A stretch of DNA of 64,000 nucleotides. It comes from Eucalyptus grandis. Lineage: Eukaryota; Streptophyta; Magnoliopsida; Myrtales; Myrtaceae. The first letter of the stretch is position 1; each line of letters starts with the position of its first letter. The notes under the pieces are model-generated. The model was given only the letters and a program-made list of their open reading frames with translations. It was not told the origin of the DNA and did no database searches. The position numbers and the translations under genes were made by a program. Where the stretch lies: positions 9,424,001 through 9,488,000 of the forward strand of contig NC_052620.1 in assembly GCF_016545825.1 (NCBI RefSeq), in the 5' to 3' direction. This document shows, piece by piece, positions 25,101-36,952 of this stretch.

Positions 25101-25459
25101 GAGGTTTCAATTATGGGAATCGGGTACCAAAACGATAGAAAAATCAGTTTAATGCCAATCGACAAGTATTTTGCAATCAGGTGGAATTACCCACACTCTG
25201 ATCATCTTAGTCAAGTCAACTTATTTACGGTCTCTGATCGATTTCGACAATGCTGTAATGACCCTTGCAGATCAACACGGTCGAGCAGTCGATTCTTAGT
25301 CGAATTCTCAAGTCCATTGCATTAGATTCCTCTATTGCTTCCCCAGATAGTCCAGTTATCCGATGAGTGATCAGCTCAAAGAATGGCACTATCAGCGTGT
25401 CGATGAAATGTCTGATTTATTTAATCGACAACGAAATCTGAAAAATTCAGGCTGTCACA
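22118..25459 (-). mobile_element. Solo LTR of family B, 3342 bp
   Basis: The termini are TGTCACGCC and CTGTCACA on the plus strand (TGTGACAG...GGCGTGACA on minus), with perfect 5-bp target duplications TAGTT (22113-22117 and 25460-25464). No internal retroelement genes are present, so it is best read as a solo LTR formed by recombination. It contains a tandem array near 22845-23150 and a GC-rich block at 23630-24520. A 318-codon minus-strand ORF there (23585-24541) is Ser/Pro-rich, overlaps other open frames and is not called as a gene. Confidence 0.85.
22845..23150. repeat. Tandem repeat in family B solo LTR, about 5-6 units of 50-65 bp
   Basis: The theme is 'tctcaagatgacatatagag' followed by 'ccatcgagccg' and 'tatatcataccgtc'. 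Copies are moderately diverged. It occupies the same relative place as the unrelated array at 6590-7010. Confidence 0.85.
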
Positions 25460-25566
25460 TAGTTGGAGTCAACACCATTAGGTAAATAGCGACAATTTTG
25501 CAATATTAAAGGGTAGGATTGAGAAAATATATAATGAGGGACTGATTATCTTCTTTATTTCGGGGG
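25460..25566. other. Short spacer between LTR remains
   Basis: About 100 bases between the TAGTT target duplication and the next LTR edge. No gene or repeat is seen. Confidence 0.5.
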
Positions 25567-28416
25567 TGCCGCGACCAAACTTTTGGGTGTGAACCACCTA
25601 GGTTTGGCTAATGGATTGTTAAGCCTAGGCTTAACTCAAGTTCTCCCAAGCCCATACCAACTCGTGACTTAAGTTTAAATTTCTTAATATGCAAATGTGT
25701 TTTATTTAGGAGTCGCCACTAATCAGTTTATGGTAGGTTGATTAGACGCCTAAGTAAAATAATGAGAGGATTATTTTACTCCTACAAACCAGAGATTTGA
25801 GGTACGGGGACTTGGTTACACCAGACTTCTCTAATGTCCTTTCGGTACCGTTTCTTTTATTTTCAAAAATGTTTTTGCATGCACTTTGGATTGATTTTAA
25901 TTTATCTCCTTAACATGTGAGATAATCATGCGAGTGCGCAATCCACTAATTTAGCACCCAGATAAATAATGAATAAATTGCAAAAAAAAAAACTTACCTC
26001 AAAGCAAAGAAAGCATATGTGTTGTTAGATCAGAATTCACACAACAACCTAGATATGATTTCTAATTAACACACAATTTCTTTTTTCTTTTTTCTTTTCA
26101 CTTGATTAATGAAAATCATGCAATATGCAATGCATTATTAACTAAATGAACTAACTCTAATGATATGCAATTTCTAATTAAATGGACCTGGTAACAATCA
26201 CTAAATGACGTGCGTTTCATGAATCTAATCCTATATGGCATGCGCATGATTTTTGTATTTTTTATTTGTAATTAAAAATAACTAACAATAAAAATCTAAC
26301 TAAAGTGAGATATTATCTATTTTAAGTTAGGAAATAGACTTATATGAATCCTATCTTAACTTAGAAATTTATCTCGACATGCAATTTAATTAAAAGAAAT
26401 TATCTAGCCTAAATACCATCTAAACATGCATTCTAATGTAACCAGAAAAGAATTTAATTATTCTATCATGCAATTCTATACAAGAAATTAATTCTAATAT
26501 ATATGATATGCAAATGCAATCTTTTTTGTATTTTCGAGATAAATAAAGAAATTAAAAGATAAACACTAAATTATTCAGAATCATCAAATATATCATACAT
26601 CGTTTGAATCAGGGAACAATATCCAAATTAGCTTGATTATCTCGCTAATAAAATCGATAAATTGATCTTAAACATTAAAGATCAAGATATCAATTTTATT
26701 CCCATGTGATTAATTATTCCATCTAAAGCCTTATAGATGGAATAAAAAAATCGGTGTGCAATTGTGAATTAGGCAATAAAATATAATTGGGAACGCGTCG
26801 ATATTTCAAATACGCACGTAAGATATTGAAAAACATGTATTAGGCAATAAAATATCTAAATGAAAGTTAGATATGATAATTACCTAATTCCGCCAATGAT
26901 ATTACCAAATTTGGACCGAGTGGAATCCGCTCAACAGGTGACCGGCGGTGTTTGGTGGTGCTTGGCCTCGGTTGATGGTGCGATGAGGATCAGGTCTTTG
27001 TGACTCACAGACGGACATGATGGTTCGGCATCAATGCCTCGCTGGAAAATCTGCAAAAAGAAGAAATCTTCAGCAATTGTGTTCTTCGTGGACGTCTCTT
27101 TCTTCGGATGGATTCTTCTCTGCTTGGACCAATGTTTATCATATCGTGCATGTACTATCTCTGGAGAACAAGAATTTTGAGAAGCTTTTATGAATTTTGA
27201 TCAAGGGAAAGATTTAGAGCAGCCCTTTTACGCTTCTTGCAAAGAATAAAGACCAGCTCATAAGTCTTCTTCTGTACAAGTGGTGGAGGTCAATAAGCTT
27301 TTCGGAGTCCAAGCGGTGATTGAATCTTGACCAAGTTCTCCATCACAATTCGGTTGTGATATAATCTTTAACCGATTTCCATGCGCCATCACGATGGACC
27401 TCCCTGAAATTTGACTAAAGAACACCTGCGATAAGACAAATTCAAGGGTGACAACGACAAAAGCTCGATGAAGAATGATCTCGGATGTGGGGGTTCAGCA
27501 ACTGCAGGAGCGTGATGTTGGGATTACAGGCAAGGCTCATCCGCAAGGCTTGGACAGCAGAGTGGCGGGGCTCCAATGTCAAGGTCTTGAACAGGGAGCA
27601 GCATCAACCGTCGCGTTAGTTGGGCCCAATTTTATTCATACGAAGACGTCGTAGCTGTGCAGGGCTTCTCGTGGCAGGGAAGCAGTGTGGTCTCCGAACT
27701 GGGAGGTCTTGGAGGTGCTCTCTGCCTCTCACGATTTTCAACGAGCCAACCCCGCACCTCACGAATTTTTCTCCCCTATTCTCTCTCTATTCACGTATGT
27801 TAATGCTTTTCTCAGGTTTGTGGCCGTGTCTCAATGTTTTGGTGGCCCTCTCGAACCCTATGCGTTTTAACTTATTTATAGGCCGTGAAGTAGGATTTTT
27901 AATTTTTCTAAATCTATATTGTTGACACCTAAATTTTGGTTACCTGTTTAGTCATTTGTCGCATTAAGAAATTAGGGATTAATTTTAACCCCTAAAAAAA
28001 TATTAATTGCATAGCATATAGATATAGGTGCATTTGTTTTTAATTTTGCATTTTATCTATTGGATCGGTGCGGATGGATTCAAATTAGTTGGACTAAGCC
28101 CACAAAGCGAGCAAGTTGGCCCAAGCCCATGTTTTTATTGAAAATTATCTCGTAGAAAATTGAGATTTGATGCGATATTACGGTGGTTTTTGATATTTAA
28201 AGAAATCATATTGCAATCTTATCTTTAGTCTTTTGGTGGTAAAATCGTTGGGAATGTTAAAGAGGATAAGAAATAATCTAAAATATTTTGTTGCGGATAG
28301 AGATTTTGGAAGATTTTAGAGTTGGATAATGAAGCACAAAAAATTTGAGATTATCTTTAATCGCTGAGTCAATATACGAAATCTTCATCGGTAGAACGGA
28401 TTGATTTGCTCTTGCT

Positions 28417-28425
28417 CTATAAAGG
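28417..28425 (+). promoter_or_regulatory. TATA-like box in family A solo LTR
   Basis: CTATAAAGG lies upstream of the A-rich leader and CpG-rich block. Position in the LTR fits a U3/R boundary promoter. Confidence 0.5.
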
Positions 28426-30803
28426 GCGGCGTTCAGTTTTGCTTGGAGGGAGGGTTTTGGAAATCAAAAAAGGAAAAGAAAAGTGAACACCCAAAAGAAA
28501 AAAGCAACGAAAGGGGTCGACAAGAAGGAAAAGAGACAGAGGAGAAGCGGAAAGGCAGAAAAGGGGTTGATTTGACCCCTACTGTTCATCGTCTCCCAAG
28601 TTTGCTGCCCGCGTTGTTTGCTCCATCTCCGACGCCCTGCAGCTACCAAGCCTCCGCCTCACCGCGCCATCGGTGACCATCGCAGTACCATCGCAGTACC
28701 ATCGCAGTCCATCACCAGCAAATCGGTGATCGCCCGAAGCCCCGACGCTCCACCCTCCGCGAGCAGGCCCGAGCCGTGCTACAGCCGAGCCGCCTTCCCC
28801 ACGCCGACGTAGCCGCTGGTCTCCGTCCACGAGCCCCGACGACCCGCGCCACCATGACGCCGAGCCTCGGTGCGCCTCCTTCGCGAGCAACCCGCGACGC
28901 CCGGCCCGGTCGTCCGCGACTCTCCCCGCGACGCCGCTCCGCCCTGCTCCGCCACTCGCTGCGATTGCCCGGCAGATCTCACCTTGCTCGCCGTCCGTGA
29001 AGCCCGACGCCGACGGATTTGAGACCCTCGCAGCAACCGCGCGACCCGAACGCCTTTGCTTCGCCTTTACCGTCGCCAATCTGCAGCACCACCGGAAGTC
29101 CCGGTGTCCCCGCCGCCTCCACCGACGCCCGGCCCGACGCCGTGCCGTTGCCCCGAGGCCTAGCGATCCGACGCTCTTCTTGCCCAATGCACGACACTTG
29201 AGTTGCTCGCCATGCCGCGACACAGAGTCCTCTCGCTCCAAGTGGCCCACTGTCCCGGATCTCGCGATCCGGCGGCCTGCGCCACCCAAGTCCTTGCGAC
29301 GACCCACGACGCCCGTAGCAGCCCTCCGCCGAGTCGGTCTCCGCCCCGCACGCCGTTCGAGCTTGCTCCCCGTCCGAGCGACGCCGCCAGCACTTGTGAC
29401 CAGCTGCTGCAAATGTGTCCACCAGCCACCGAGTCCCTTCGCCGGAGCTCCGACCACCGTGACTTCCTTTGACGGTGACCCACCACACACCACACCCCTT
29501 TGCCTTTGGGAGTTTCCCCGCGGACCTCCGATCCTCTCGCTTTGGTGACTTGCCACGAACATGAAGCTTGGAAGGAAAAGGAAAATTAGGTAGTTTTTAT
29601 TTATTTATTTACTGTTTTCTTACTGTTTCCTTTTTATTTTATTCTTTTAGTGAAATTGTTCTCTTTAAATATGTGATTGAGATCCGAATATGAAAGTGCC
29701 CCTCAAGCTAGGGATTGACAGTCCGATTTTCGCGCCTGAAATCCGACTCGCAATCCCTTATAAAAATCGACAATCCAATCTCAAGCCCAAGATTTGATTT
29801 GTGATTTAATTTAAAATTGGCCAACCCGATCTCATGCGCGAGATATGGTTCGTCAATTTTTAGATATCAATCTTATCTTATTTAATTCGCTGTTGGTTGA
29901 GTCGATCTTATTTTCATAAAAGAAAAATCCAAAAAATATTTGAGTTAGGATTAGATTTGCTGATTTAGGTTAAAATTGCAATCTTATCTCGAGTTTTAAA
30001 TAAAAAAATCCAAAAATGTTGAATTAAGATTAGGTTTGGTTATTATGTTTTATATTTAAAATAAGAGTTTTATTTTAAATCATGGAAAAGAAAACCAAAA
30101 GAAAAAGCACATTCATTTAGGATGTTAGTTTTTATCATTATTTGAATTGCATGTGAAAATTTTAATTTCGAAATTAATAAAAAAAAAAAAACACAAAAAA
30201 TCATCATGCATATATCATGTTGAATTAAGGCATTCTTTGCACTTCATTGCATGTTAGGGTTGCATGTTTATCAATTATAGGTAGATAATCTCTCCTAGAT
30301 AAATTACATGTTTTGTTAGGAAAATAAAAATGCCCATGTCATATAGAATTAGGTCTATGAAATGCACGTCATTTAGTGATTATTGTTAGGTTTATTTCTA
30401 ATTAGAAATTGACCGTCATCAGATTAGGTCATTTAATAAATGCCGCGTGACATATAGCTCGCATATTAAATTGCAATGTCGCATGTCATTTTAGATGAAA
30501 TAATTTTGTACGTCATTGCATTGCATTGCACGTCATTAGAATTAAGTCATTTTGGTTAATTTAGATTGCATATTTAACAATTGCATGCTCATTAGAGATC
30601 ATAAAATTTTTATTCATATGGTTTAGGACATGTTGCCATGCCATATCATTTCATATTAGATTAAAAGCATTGCATTGCATATGGATTATAATCTCGTTTA
30701 ATAAGTGAAAACAAAAATTGAGTAATTGCTTGTTAATTAGAAACCATATCTAGGGTTGTTGGTATGGATTTTAATTTAACATTGTAGATGCTTTCGTAGC
30801 TTT

Positions 30804-30813
30804 GAGGTAAGTC
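30804..30813 (+). promoter_or_regulatory. Conserved splice-donor-like site in family A LTR
   Basis: The sequence reads CTTTGAG followed by GTAAGT, a near-perfect plant 5' splice site about 400 bases before the LTR end. The inverted family member at 25991-26000 keeps the same CTTTGAGGTAAGT while flanking sequence differs. Use as a leader intron donor is an inference. Confidence 0.4.
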
Positions 30814-31587
30814 CTGCATTATTTAATTGCTTTCTTGGGTGTTAAATTGGTGGTTTGCGCACCTGCATGAACACCTCACATGTTAGGGAAATTGATTTAA
30901 AATCAATCCAAATTGCTTGCTAAACATTAGAAAGGTACCGAAAGGGCGTTAGAGAAATCTAACGTAACCAAATCCCATACCCTTAGTCTCTGGTTCGTAG
31001 GAGTAAAGTAAATCTCCCGTTACTTTACTAGGGTTTCTAATCGACCCACCAAAAATAGATTAGTGGCGACTCTAGTTAAAAATCAATTGCATGTTAACAA
31101 TTCAAACCTAAGTCGCGAATTGGTATGGGCTTGGGAGAGCCCGAGTTAAGTCTAGGCTTAACAATCCATTAGCCAAACCTTAGGTGGTTCGCACACCCGA
31201 AAAATTGGTCGTGACATATATCCACAAAGATTTTTTTTTCTAAACGCAATATTCGTTTTTCTACTTACCCTATCCGAAAAATTCCATCATATCTCGGAAA
31301 ATTTTAAATTCTTATTTTCATAAGATAATTTCTAATCATAAAAAAAAGGGGCTTGGACCAATTTGCTTGCTTCGTGGGCTTAGCCCAGCCTATCAATTTA
31401 AAACTTAGAACCACTAATTCAAACCTATCCGTCACCGGTCCAACAAATAAATGCACAAAATGCAAATTAAAAACAAATGCACCTAAATTGATATGCTATG
31501 CAATTAATTTTTTTTAGAGATAAAATTAACCCCTAATTTTTAATATAATAAATGAATGATCGGATCGTCAAAATTTAGGTGTCAACA

Positions 31588-31741
31588 CAGGGTTAAGCTC
31601 AAACATATATATGTATGCTTGTATCATTTGTCGTCCTAATGAAGTACTTCTTGCAAGCAACCTAGGATACAAACACATGCATCTTTAAACAAAATATAGA
31701 CAAGACTCAAGCTAGTGGCCAGAGAAGATGCATACCACTCA
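31588..31741. other. Spacer, nothing recognised
   Basis: About 150 bases of AT-rich sequence between family A and family B LTR pieces. Confidence 0.4.
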
Positions 31742-33540
31742 CTATGGCATCCTGAAATTTGACACCCGCTTCGAATATATGAAATAGTTATTTCATCGAT
31801 GCACTAATGGTTATTTTGCTCAGAACTAATCACTCACGAGTTAACTAATCCATTAGGTGAGGCCATTAAGAGATATAAATGTGACGAGGTGAGGACACCT
31901 GGAGTGCCATAACTTGGCACGGAGGGACACTTAAGTGCCATAACTTTAAAAATGGTACACTTAAGTGCCATCATCGGAGTAAAATGGGACACTTAAGTGC
32001 CACTCCGGCGAAAATTCGGCCAAATGGCTGACGTGGCAATTTTCCGGCGAGTTTAGTCAAACGGCATCGTTTTGCGCCGACGTGGCGTAGAAAACGCAAA
32101 AACGACGCCGTTTCATGTCTACGTGTAAATAATAATATAAAAATTAATTAAATTATAAAGTATTCAAAAATTAAAAAAATTTTAAAAATTAAGAAAAATT
32201 TAAAAGTTTTAAAAATTAAGAAAATTTATAAAAAAAAGGGGGGAGGTCGAATGGGCGGGCTGAGGGCTAAGCCCTCGCCGCCGCCCTCCCCGCCGTCGCC
32301 GGCCCTTCCCGGCGACGGAGGGGGAGAGTCGGCCGGGTCGCCGGTCCCCGCCGGCCGACGGCGAGGGCTGCGACCTCGCCCTAGATCTCGGGCACGGGCT
32401 GCGACCCTCGCCCAGATCCGGCGAGGGGTCGCGGGCCCTCGCCGCCTCCCCGCCGCCGGGGAAGGGCCGGCGACGGAGTGGGAGGGTCGGGCCGGGGTCG
32501 CCGGGCCACGGCCGAGGCCGACGAGGCCGGGCCGAACGGCGGCGAGGGCCCACGAGCCCGCGCCAGATCCGGGCGAGGGTCGCGGCCCTCGCCGCAATCC
32601 GGCGAGGCGGGGAGGCGGAGCGGCGAGGGCTCGCCCTCGGCCCGCCCATTCGACCTCCCCCGTTTTTTTTTTTTAAATTTTTTTTTTTTTAATTTTTCTT
32701 ATTTTTTTAAATTTTTAAAATTTTCTTATTATTTTTTAAATTTTTAAAATTTTTTTAAATTAAAATTTTAATTTTTTTAAATTTTTATGCTTATTTCGAG
32801 CTCCGGCGAGCCACGTAAGCAAAAAATAATAATAAAATATTGCCACGTAGGATTTCCGTCAAGGGTCGCCGGAGGTGGCACTTAAGTGTCCCACCAGAAA
32901 AAAAAAAGTGGCACTTAAGTGTACCGTTTTGAAGTTATGGCACTTAAGTGTCCCCCTGTGCCAAGTTATGACACTTGTGCTGGACTTCTGCCTAAATGTG
33001 ACATATTAGAGAATTCGATCGAAATCAACCGCTCAACCATAATAATCGACAAGGGTCAATACGACATTGTTATAAATCAATGAGCGAACGGATATAAGCC
33101 AATTCAATGGAAATTTGCAGTCAAATTGCGAGTGATTCTGCACGATTGTGATATTCGCGTCGACGGCAATAAACCGATTTTTCTATCGATATTATATCCA
33201 AGGTACGTAGTTAAACCCTCACGATTACATGACCACTGAGAGTCGTCTATGATTTGAAGATGCATAAACGTGGATTGAAAATTATCGACCACGGGTCACA
33301 CACGCTAAAACCGCTAAAAGCTACCCAATAGATTAGGTTATACTAAAGTCACGTTCAGTCGATTTTAACCACGAAATTTAATTCGGTTTCGAGAATCGAA
33401 CATTCGAGCATGTCACGATTTATTTATTGGATGTCGTCTCATTTTTCGGCAAATTTTCGACGAATCCAAAATTTTGCAAAAAAGATGAATTTTGGACAAA
33501 AAGAAAAAAGAAATGAAATTCGGATGGGGATGAGAAATTA
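31742..33540 (+). mobile_element. Family B LTR fragment in plus orientation, with a nested foldback element
   Basis: From 'ggcatcctgaaatttgacac' onward, and again after 33003, the sequence is the reverse complement of the right third of the LTR at 5690-8914. Shared pieces include 'cactcacgagttaactaa' and the 'gtcgtctcat' block. It is interrupted by the 1.1-kb element at 31886-32992. The right limit is approximate. Confidence 0.6.
31886..32992. mobile_element. Mutator-like foldback (TIR) element, 1107 bp
   Basis: It is flanked by 10-bp direct repeats TAAATGTGAC (31876-31885 and 32993-33002), the size typical of Mutator-like elements. The ends share inverted repeats of about 85 bp around 'gccataacttggcac' and 'gacacttaagtgcc'. 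The inverted similarity then continues inward through an A/T-rich arm into a GC-rich core, where 'gaggtcgaatgggcgggc' on the left is matched inverted on the right. Most of the element is therefore one imperfect palindrome. No transposase is present. GC-rich ORFs in the core are open on both strands and are not called. Confidence 0.82.
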
Positions 33541-33589
33541 GATTTTTCTACCCCAAAAAAGCTTATTTGGAATTTTCCGTTGCATATAA

Positions 33590-34252
33590 GTAGCATTACA
33601 TTTTGATAAAATTTGCATGTCATTTAGGATCAATGCATGTTAGATTAGGATTCATGTAGTTAAAACGTTTGAACTAAATCATATTCGTATTAAACAGAAA
33701 AGAAAATTAGATTTTAATAATCATGTTTAGCACATACATGCATATTTAACTTAATATCTTGCAAAACATTCGATGCATTGCAATTAATGGGCTTTTGCTT
33801 GCTTGAAGTGTTTAATTTCCTTACCTATCTTTAACAATTTATTTGTTACTTTTATTATTATTGGCTATTAAATTCTTGTCTATGCATTCGTATGATCACT
33901 TCTCATTAGTGATTTAAGTTAAATTGATCAAGATTGCTTATAATATATTTTTGAAATTAAGAGAAAAGGCACCGAAAAATGCATTAAATTTATCCAGTGT
34001 AATCAATTTCCCGTATCTATAAATTTTTGGTTCACGAAAGTAAAATTCTCTTCCACACTTTACTTAGATGTTTAATCGACTTACCAATAATTGAGTAGTG
34101 GCAACTCCTGAATAAACTTATTTTCATGTTAATTAAATTAAAACCCAAAAGTTGTGGATGATTTGGGCTTAGGAGAGTTTATGCTAAGTTTTTGAGTTTA
34201 GTAATCTATTCACTTTCCCTTGGGTGGTTCATCTCTAAAGAATATCACGACA
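33590..34252 (+). mobile_element. Degenerate 3' end of a family A LTR
   Basis: The stretch resembles the last 650 bases of the family A LTR at 30570-31216: 'ggcaccgaaaaatg', 'taatcgacttacc', 'gagtagtggcaactc', 'gatttgggcttaggag', and an end '...atcacgaca' at 34252. It is strongly decayed and lacks the 5' part. Confidence 0.6.
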
Positions 34253-34274
34253 ATTACTTTTGATGATACTAAGA

Positions 34275-35025
34275 CACTAAGGTTGCGTTTGGCAATCAGG
34301 ATAAAATTCAGGATATGATATGATTTATCCTATCCTATGTTTGGTGCTTGCTTAGGACAGAATAAAATCGGATATAAAGGGGATATAAAAAAGATAAAAT
34401 TATCCCATGGGGGAGGTGGGATAAAGGTGGATAGGATTTCTAATGTCCATACTAGAAAAGTTATTTATCTCAAATAACAAACTTATTAAATTAATAAAAT
34501 TGAAATGATATTTCAATATAAATAATATTTGAATTATAATTTAAGAAATTAAAAATAAAAATTCATTTTTAATTAATCCTATTTTAATTTATATATTCAA
34601 TTTTAATTATATCTTATAATAAACATTCAATCTATAAATTAAATATTTGTATTTATTATATATTTTAGGTATTTTTGTATTTTAGGTATGTTAGTACATT
34701 TTATTATTTGATAAAATTTTATTAAATAATGATGAAAGGGGAAAATTAAATAATAAAGAAAATAATATAAAAAAGAGGAAAAATAAAATAAAAATAAATT
34801 AAAGAATAGTGTTACGAGAGATTTTCACCATCTCCGTTTATATACATTTAAGTTCATTTATAATGATATGCCGTTTATATAAATAAAAAATATATATACA
34901 TGATATGATGAAAACATATCCAACTTTAATACTGCGATTCACCAAACAATGGACAGAATATAAAAAAATCCCAGGATTTCATATCCTATCATATCCAGTC
35001 TTATCCCGATTAGATTCTAAATAGC
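34275..35025. mobile_element. Possible MITE with imperfect terminal inverted repeats
   Basis: The left end (ggttgcgtttggcaatcagg) and the reverse complement of the right end both run into 'ggataa...ggatatgatatga'-type sequence over about 50 bases. The TTGCGTTTGG-like start is common among plant MITEs. The interior is very AT-rich and no clear target duplication was found. Confidence 0.45.
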
Positions 35026-36084
35026 ATCATGTATTCACACAAAATTATTTACCCCAAGTTAATATGGTACACTAGTTCACCCCTACTATATTCACCACAA
35101 ATTAAATTTCATGACACAAAAATAGACTTGTATCATATTTTCGAAACTTGAGGAACCTTTTAAGGCAACATTAATAGAATTCCTAATCTAAGATTAGTTT
35201 AGGATAAATGTGGTGTTGATATACTAGTTTTTGATATAATATGTGTTGACACATAAATTTTGACTAAATATTTAGAATTAAATTGCATGAAAAGTTATGG
35301 ACTAATTTTGCCCTACCCAAAAATATTTTTGTTGAATAGCACATCACATAGGCACTAATATTATTTGCACCTATTAAGCTTTATTTTTATTTTCCTTTTT
35401 TTTTGCTGCATTTGGATAGATAGAAAATAGCTTAACTTTTTTTTTTTTTTTAAAAATTATTATTAAAAAAGGCCCGCCAGGGCTCAGGGCATATCCTCTT
35501 TATTTCCTTCCCCACCCCCTCCCTCCTTCCTTTCTCCTTCCCCTGCTTCTTCTGCGCCTCACGCAAACGAGGACAGCAAAGGAGCAAAGTAGGCGCAAAG
35601 AGGGTAGGCGGACGAAGTGACTGGAGTAGCTGGTCGGACGTCCGGCCGGCAATGAGCCAACGTGCCCCACGTATGAGCGGTGGGTCGTCTGACCCCACAA
35701 AAGGAGTAGATCGGGAGAGATCTTACGACTGCTTTCCCCTCAACGTTCTCTAGAGACCTCCATTAATCGCCCCCCCAAATCGCGTCCGGCTGCACCTACA
35801 TTGGACTTGGCCCGCCGATCGGAGCAGTCGAGAAGCTGTACGCTCTCCCGTTTCCTTTCCTCCGAAGCCACGTGTTTCTGGGCGGTGTCCAGTCATGCCC
35901 ACTCTTCCTGACCAACTGAGCGATTGCAGCCGGCAATGCCTCATCCATAAGGTAAGCTTGTTTCCCCCATTCGCCCGTCTTGCGCGAGCTGTAGGAGCGA
36001 GGCCCACTGTCCCGGGCTTGCTCATGCTTTTCTCTGTTTATGCCAAGTGTTGTTTGCTGATTGGGGTCGGTTTTGGCTTGTGCT

Positions 36085-36942
36085 TGTTGGGGTTTCAAGA
36101 ATCATGAATAAGAGAAATTAACGAAATTAACGCAGCGGAAACAAAGATATATATTACACATGATTCTCCTAAGGCGTTGTTTGTGCGTTTTAATCAAAAA
36201 TCTAAACATAAAAGGGAGTTAAACGAAATATCTCTTGAAGCGCGCTTTGAAACGAGTCGGTTCGGATGTTCTACAGTTCGAGTCCCACAAGCGTCGAACC
36301 TCTAGTTTAGATACAACAACAACGAACGTCGAACAGAAGAGAGAACTTTCGGATATTCACCACTTTGATCATGCTAGCAATCACGTGGAAATAATCCGTC
36401 GTATTCTTGATGTATAATAGTCACGGCCCGAATGAGATAATGCTCTTCTTTCTTGTGTCTCAAAGACTCAAGAACACGCACACACTTTGCTCTCTATTTT
36501 CAGCAAAGCATCACCCAAATTCCCGCAACCTTTTTTGCGGCATTTTATTTCTTAAAGCCTTCACAAATCAGCAACTGTTGCCGATCGTGGGATCAACAAC
36601 CATTGCTGATCACGATCATGCACGATGGTGCATGAACGGTCAGCAAGGTCGGAAATCCGGTTGTTTCTGATGATGAAAAGAGCTTTTTTTATGTAATGTG
36701 AAATGAATTTATGAAAACCCGATATTTAAAGGTCGGTAATGTTAGAAGACAATTGTCGGTATCTGATGGTCGGATGCCCACAATCGGTCATTTTTGCAAC
36801 CATGTGTACATTAATTAATTAAACGAATAAATGATTAATTAATCAATTCCTTTTAAAATTAAAATAACATAATCCTTATATGTACAATTGAAATCGCTAA
36901 GATGTAACTATTACATAGCAGCTTTAGGGCATACATCTAACA
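36085..36942 (-). repeat. 3' LTR of copia element 1 (858 bp)
   Basis: It matches the right LTR closely at both ends (36085-36640 and 36800-36942) but has a different central block, about 36648-36800. The polypurine tract lies just right of it. Confidence 0.85.
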
Positions 36943-36952
36943 ATCTCCCACT
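36943..36952 (-). promoter_or_regulatory. Polypurine tract of copia element 1
   Basis: On the minus strand AGTGGGAGAT abuts the LTR start TGTTAGATG. A diverged second copy of PPT plus LTR start lies near 38205-38340. Confidence 0.7.

Larger units (their letters stand above)
27920..31216 (+). mobile_element. Solo LTR of family A, 3297 bp
   Basis: It starts TGTTGACACCTAAATTTTGG and ends ...ATTGGTCGTGACA, with perfect flanking duplications TATAT (27915-27919 and 31217-31221). It contains a TATA-like CTATAAAG near 28417, then an A-rich leader, then a CpG-rich block of about 0.95 kb (28600-29540), then a long AT-rich tail. ORFs of up to 327 codons in the CpG-rich block are open on both strands at once and have no recognisable domain. 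They are attributed to composition. Confidence 0.88.
25567..31587 (-). mobile_element. Inverted family A LTR, split by a nested solo LTR
   Basis: The left edge TGCCGCGACC (25567) and right edge GGTGTCAACA (31587) are the two ends of a TGTTGACACC-type LTR in minus orientation. Its halves are 25567-27919 and 31222-31587. The first contains the complement of a conserved GAGGTAAGT (25991-26000) also present in the nested copy. Host length without the insertion is about 2.7 kb. No coding region is credible. Confidence 0.75.

Noticed and set aside
28579..29562. 327-codon minus ORF and 183-codon plus ORF
   Set aside because: Both fall in a CpG-rich LTR block where stop codons are rare in all frames; no family is recognised.
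32209..32676. GC-rich ORFs of up to 146 codons
   Set aside because: They sit in the palindromic core of the foldback element and are mirrored on the opposite strand.
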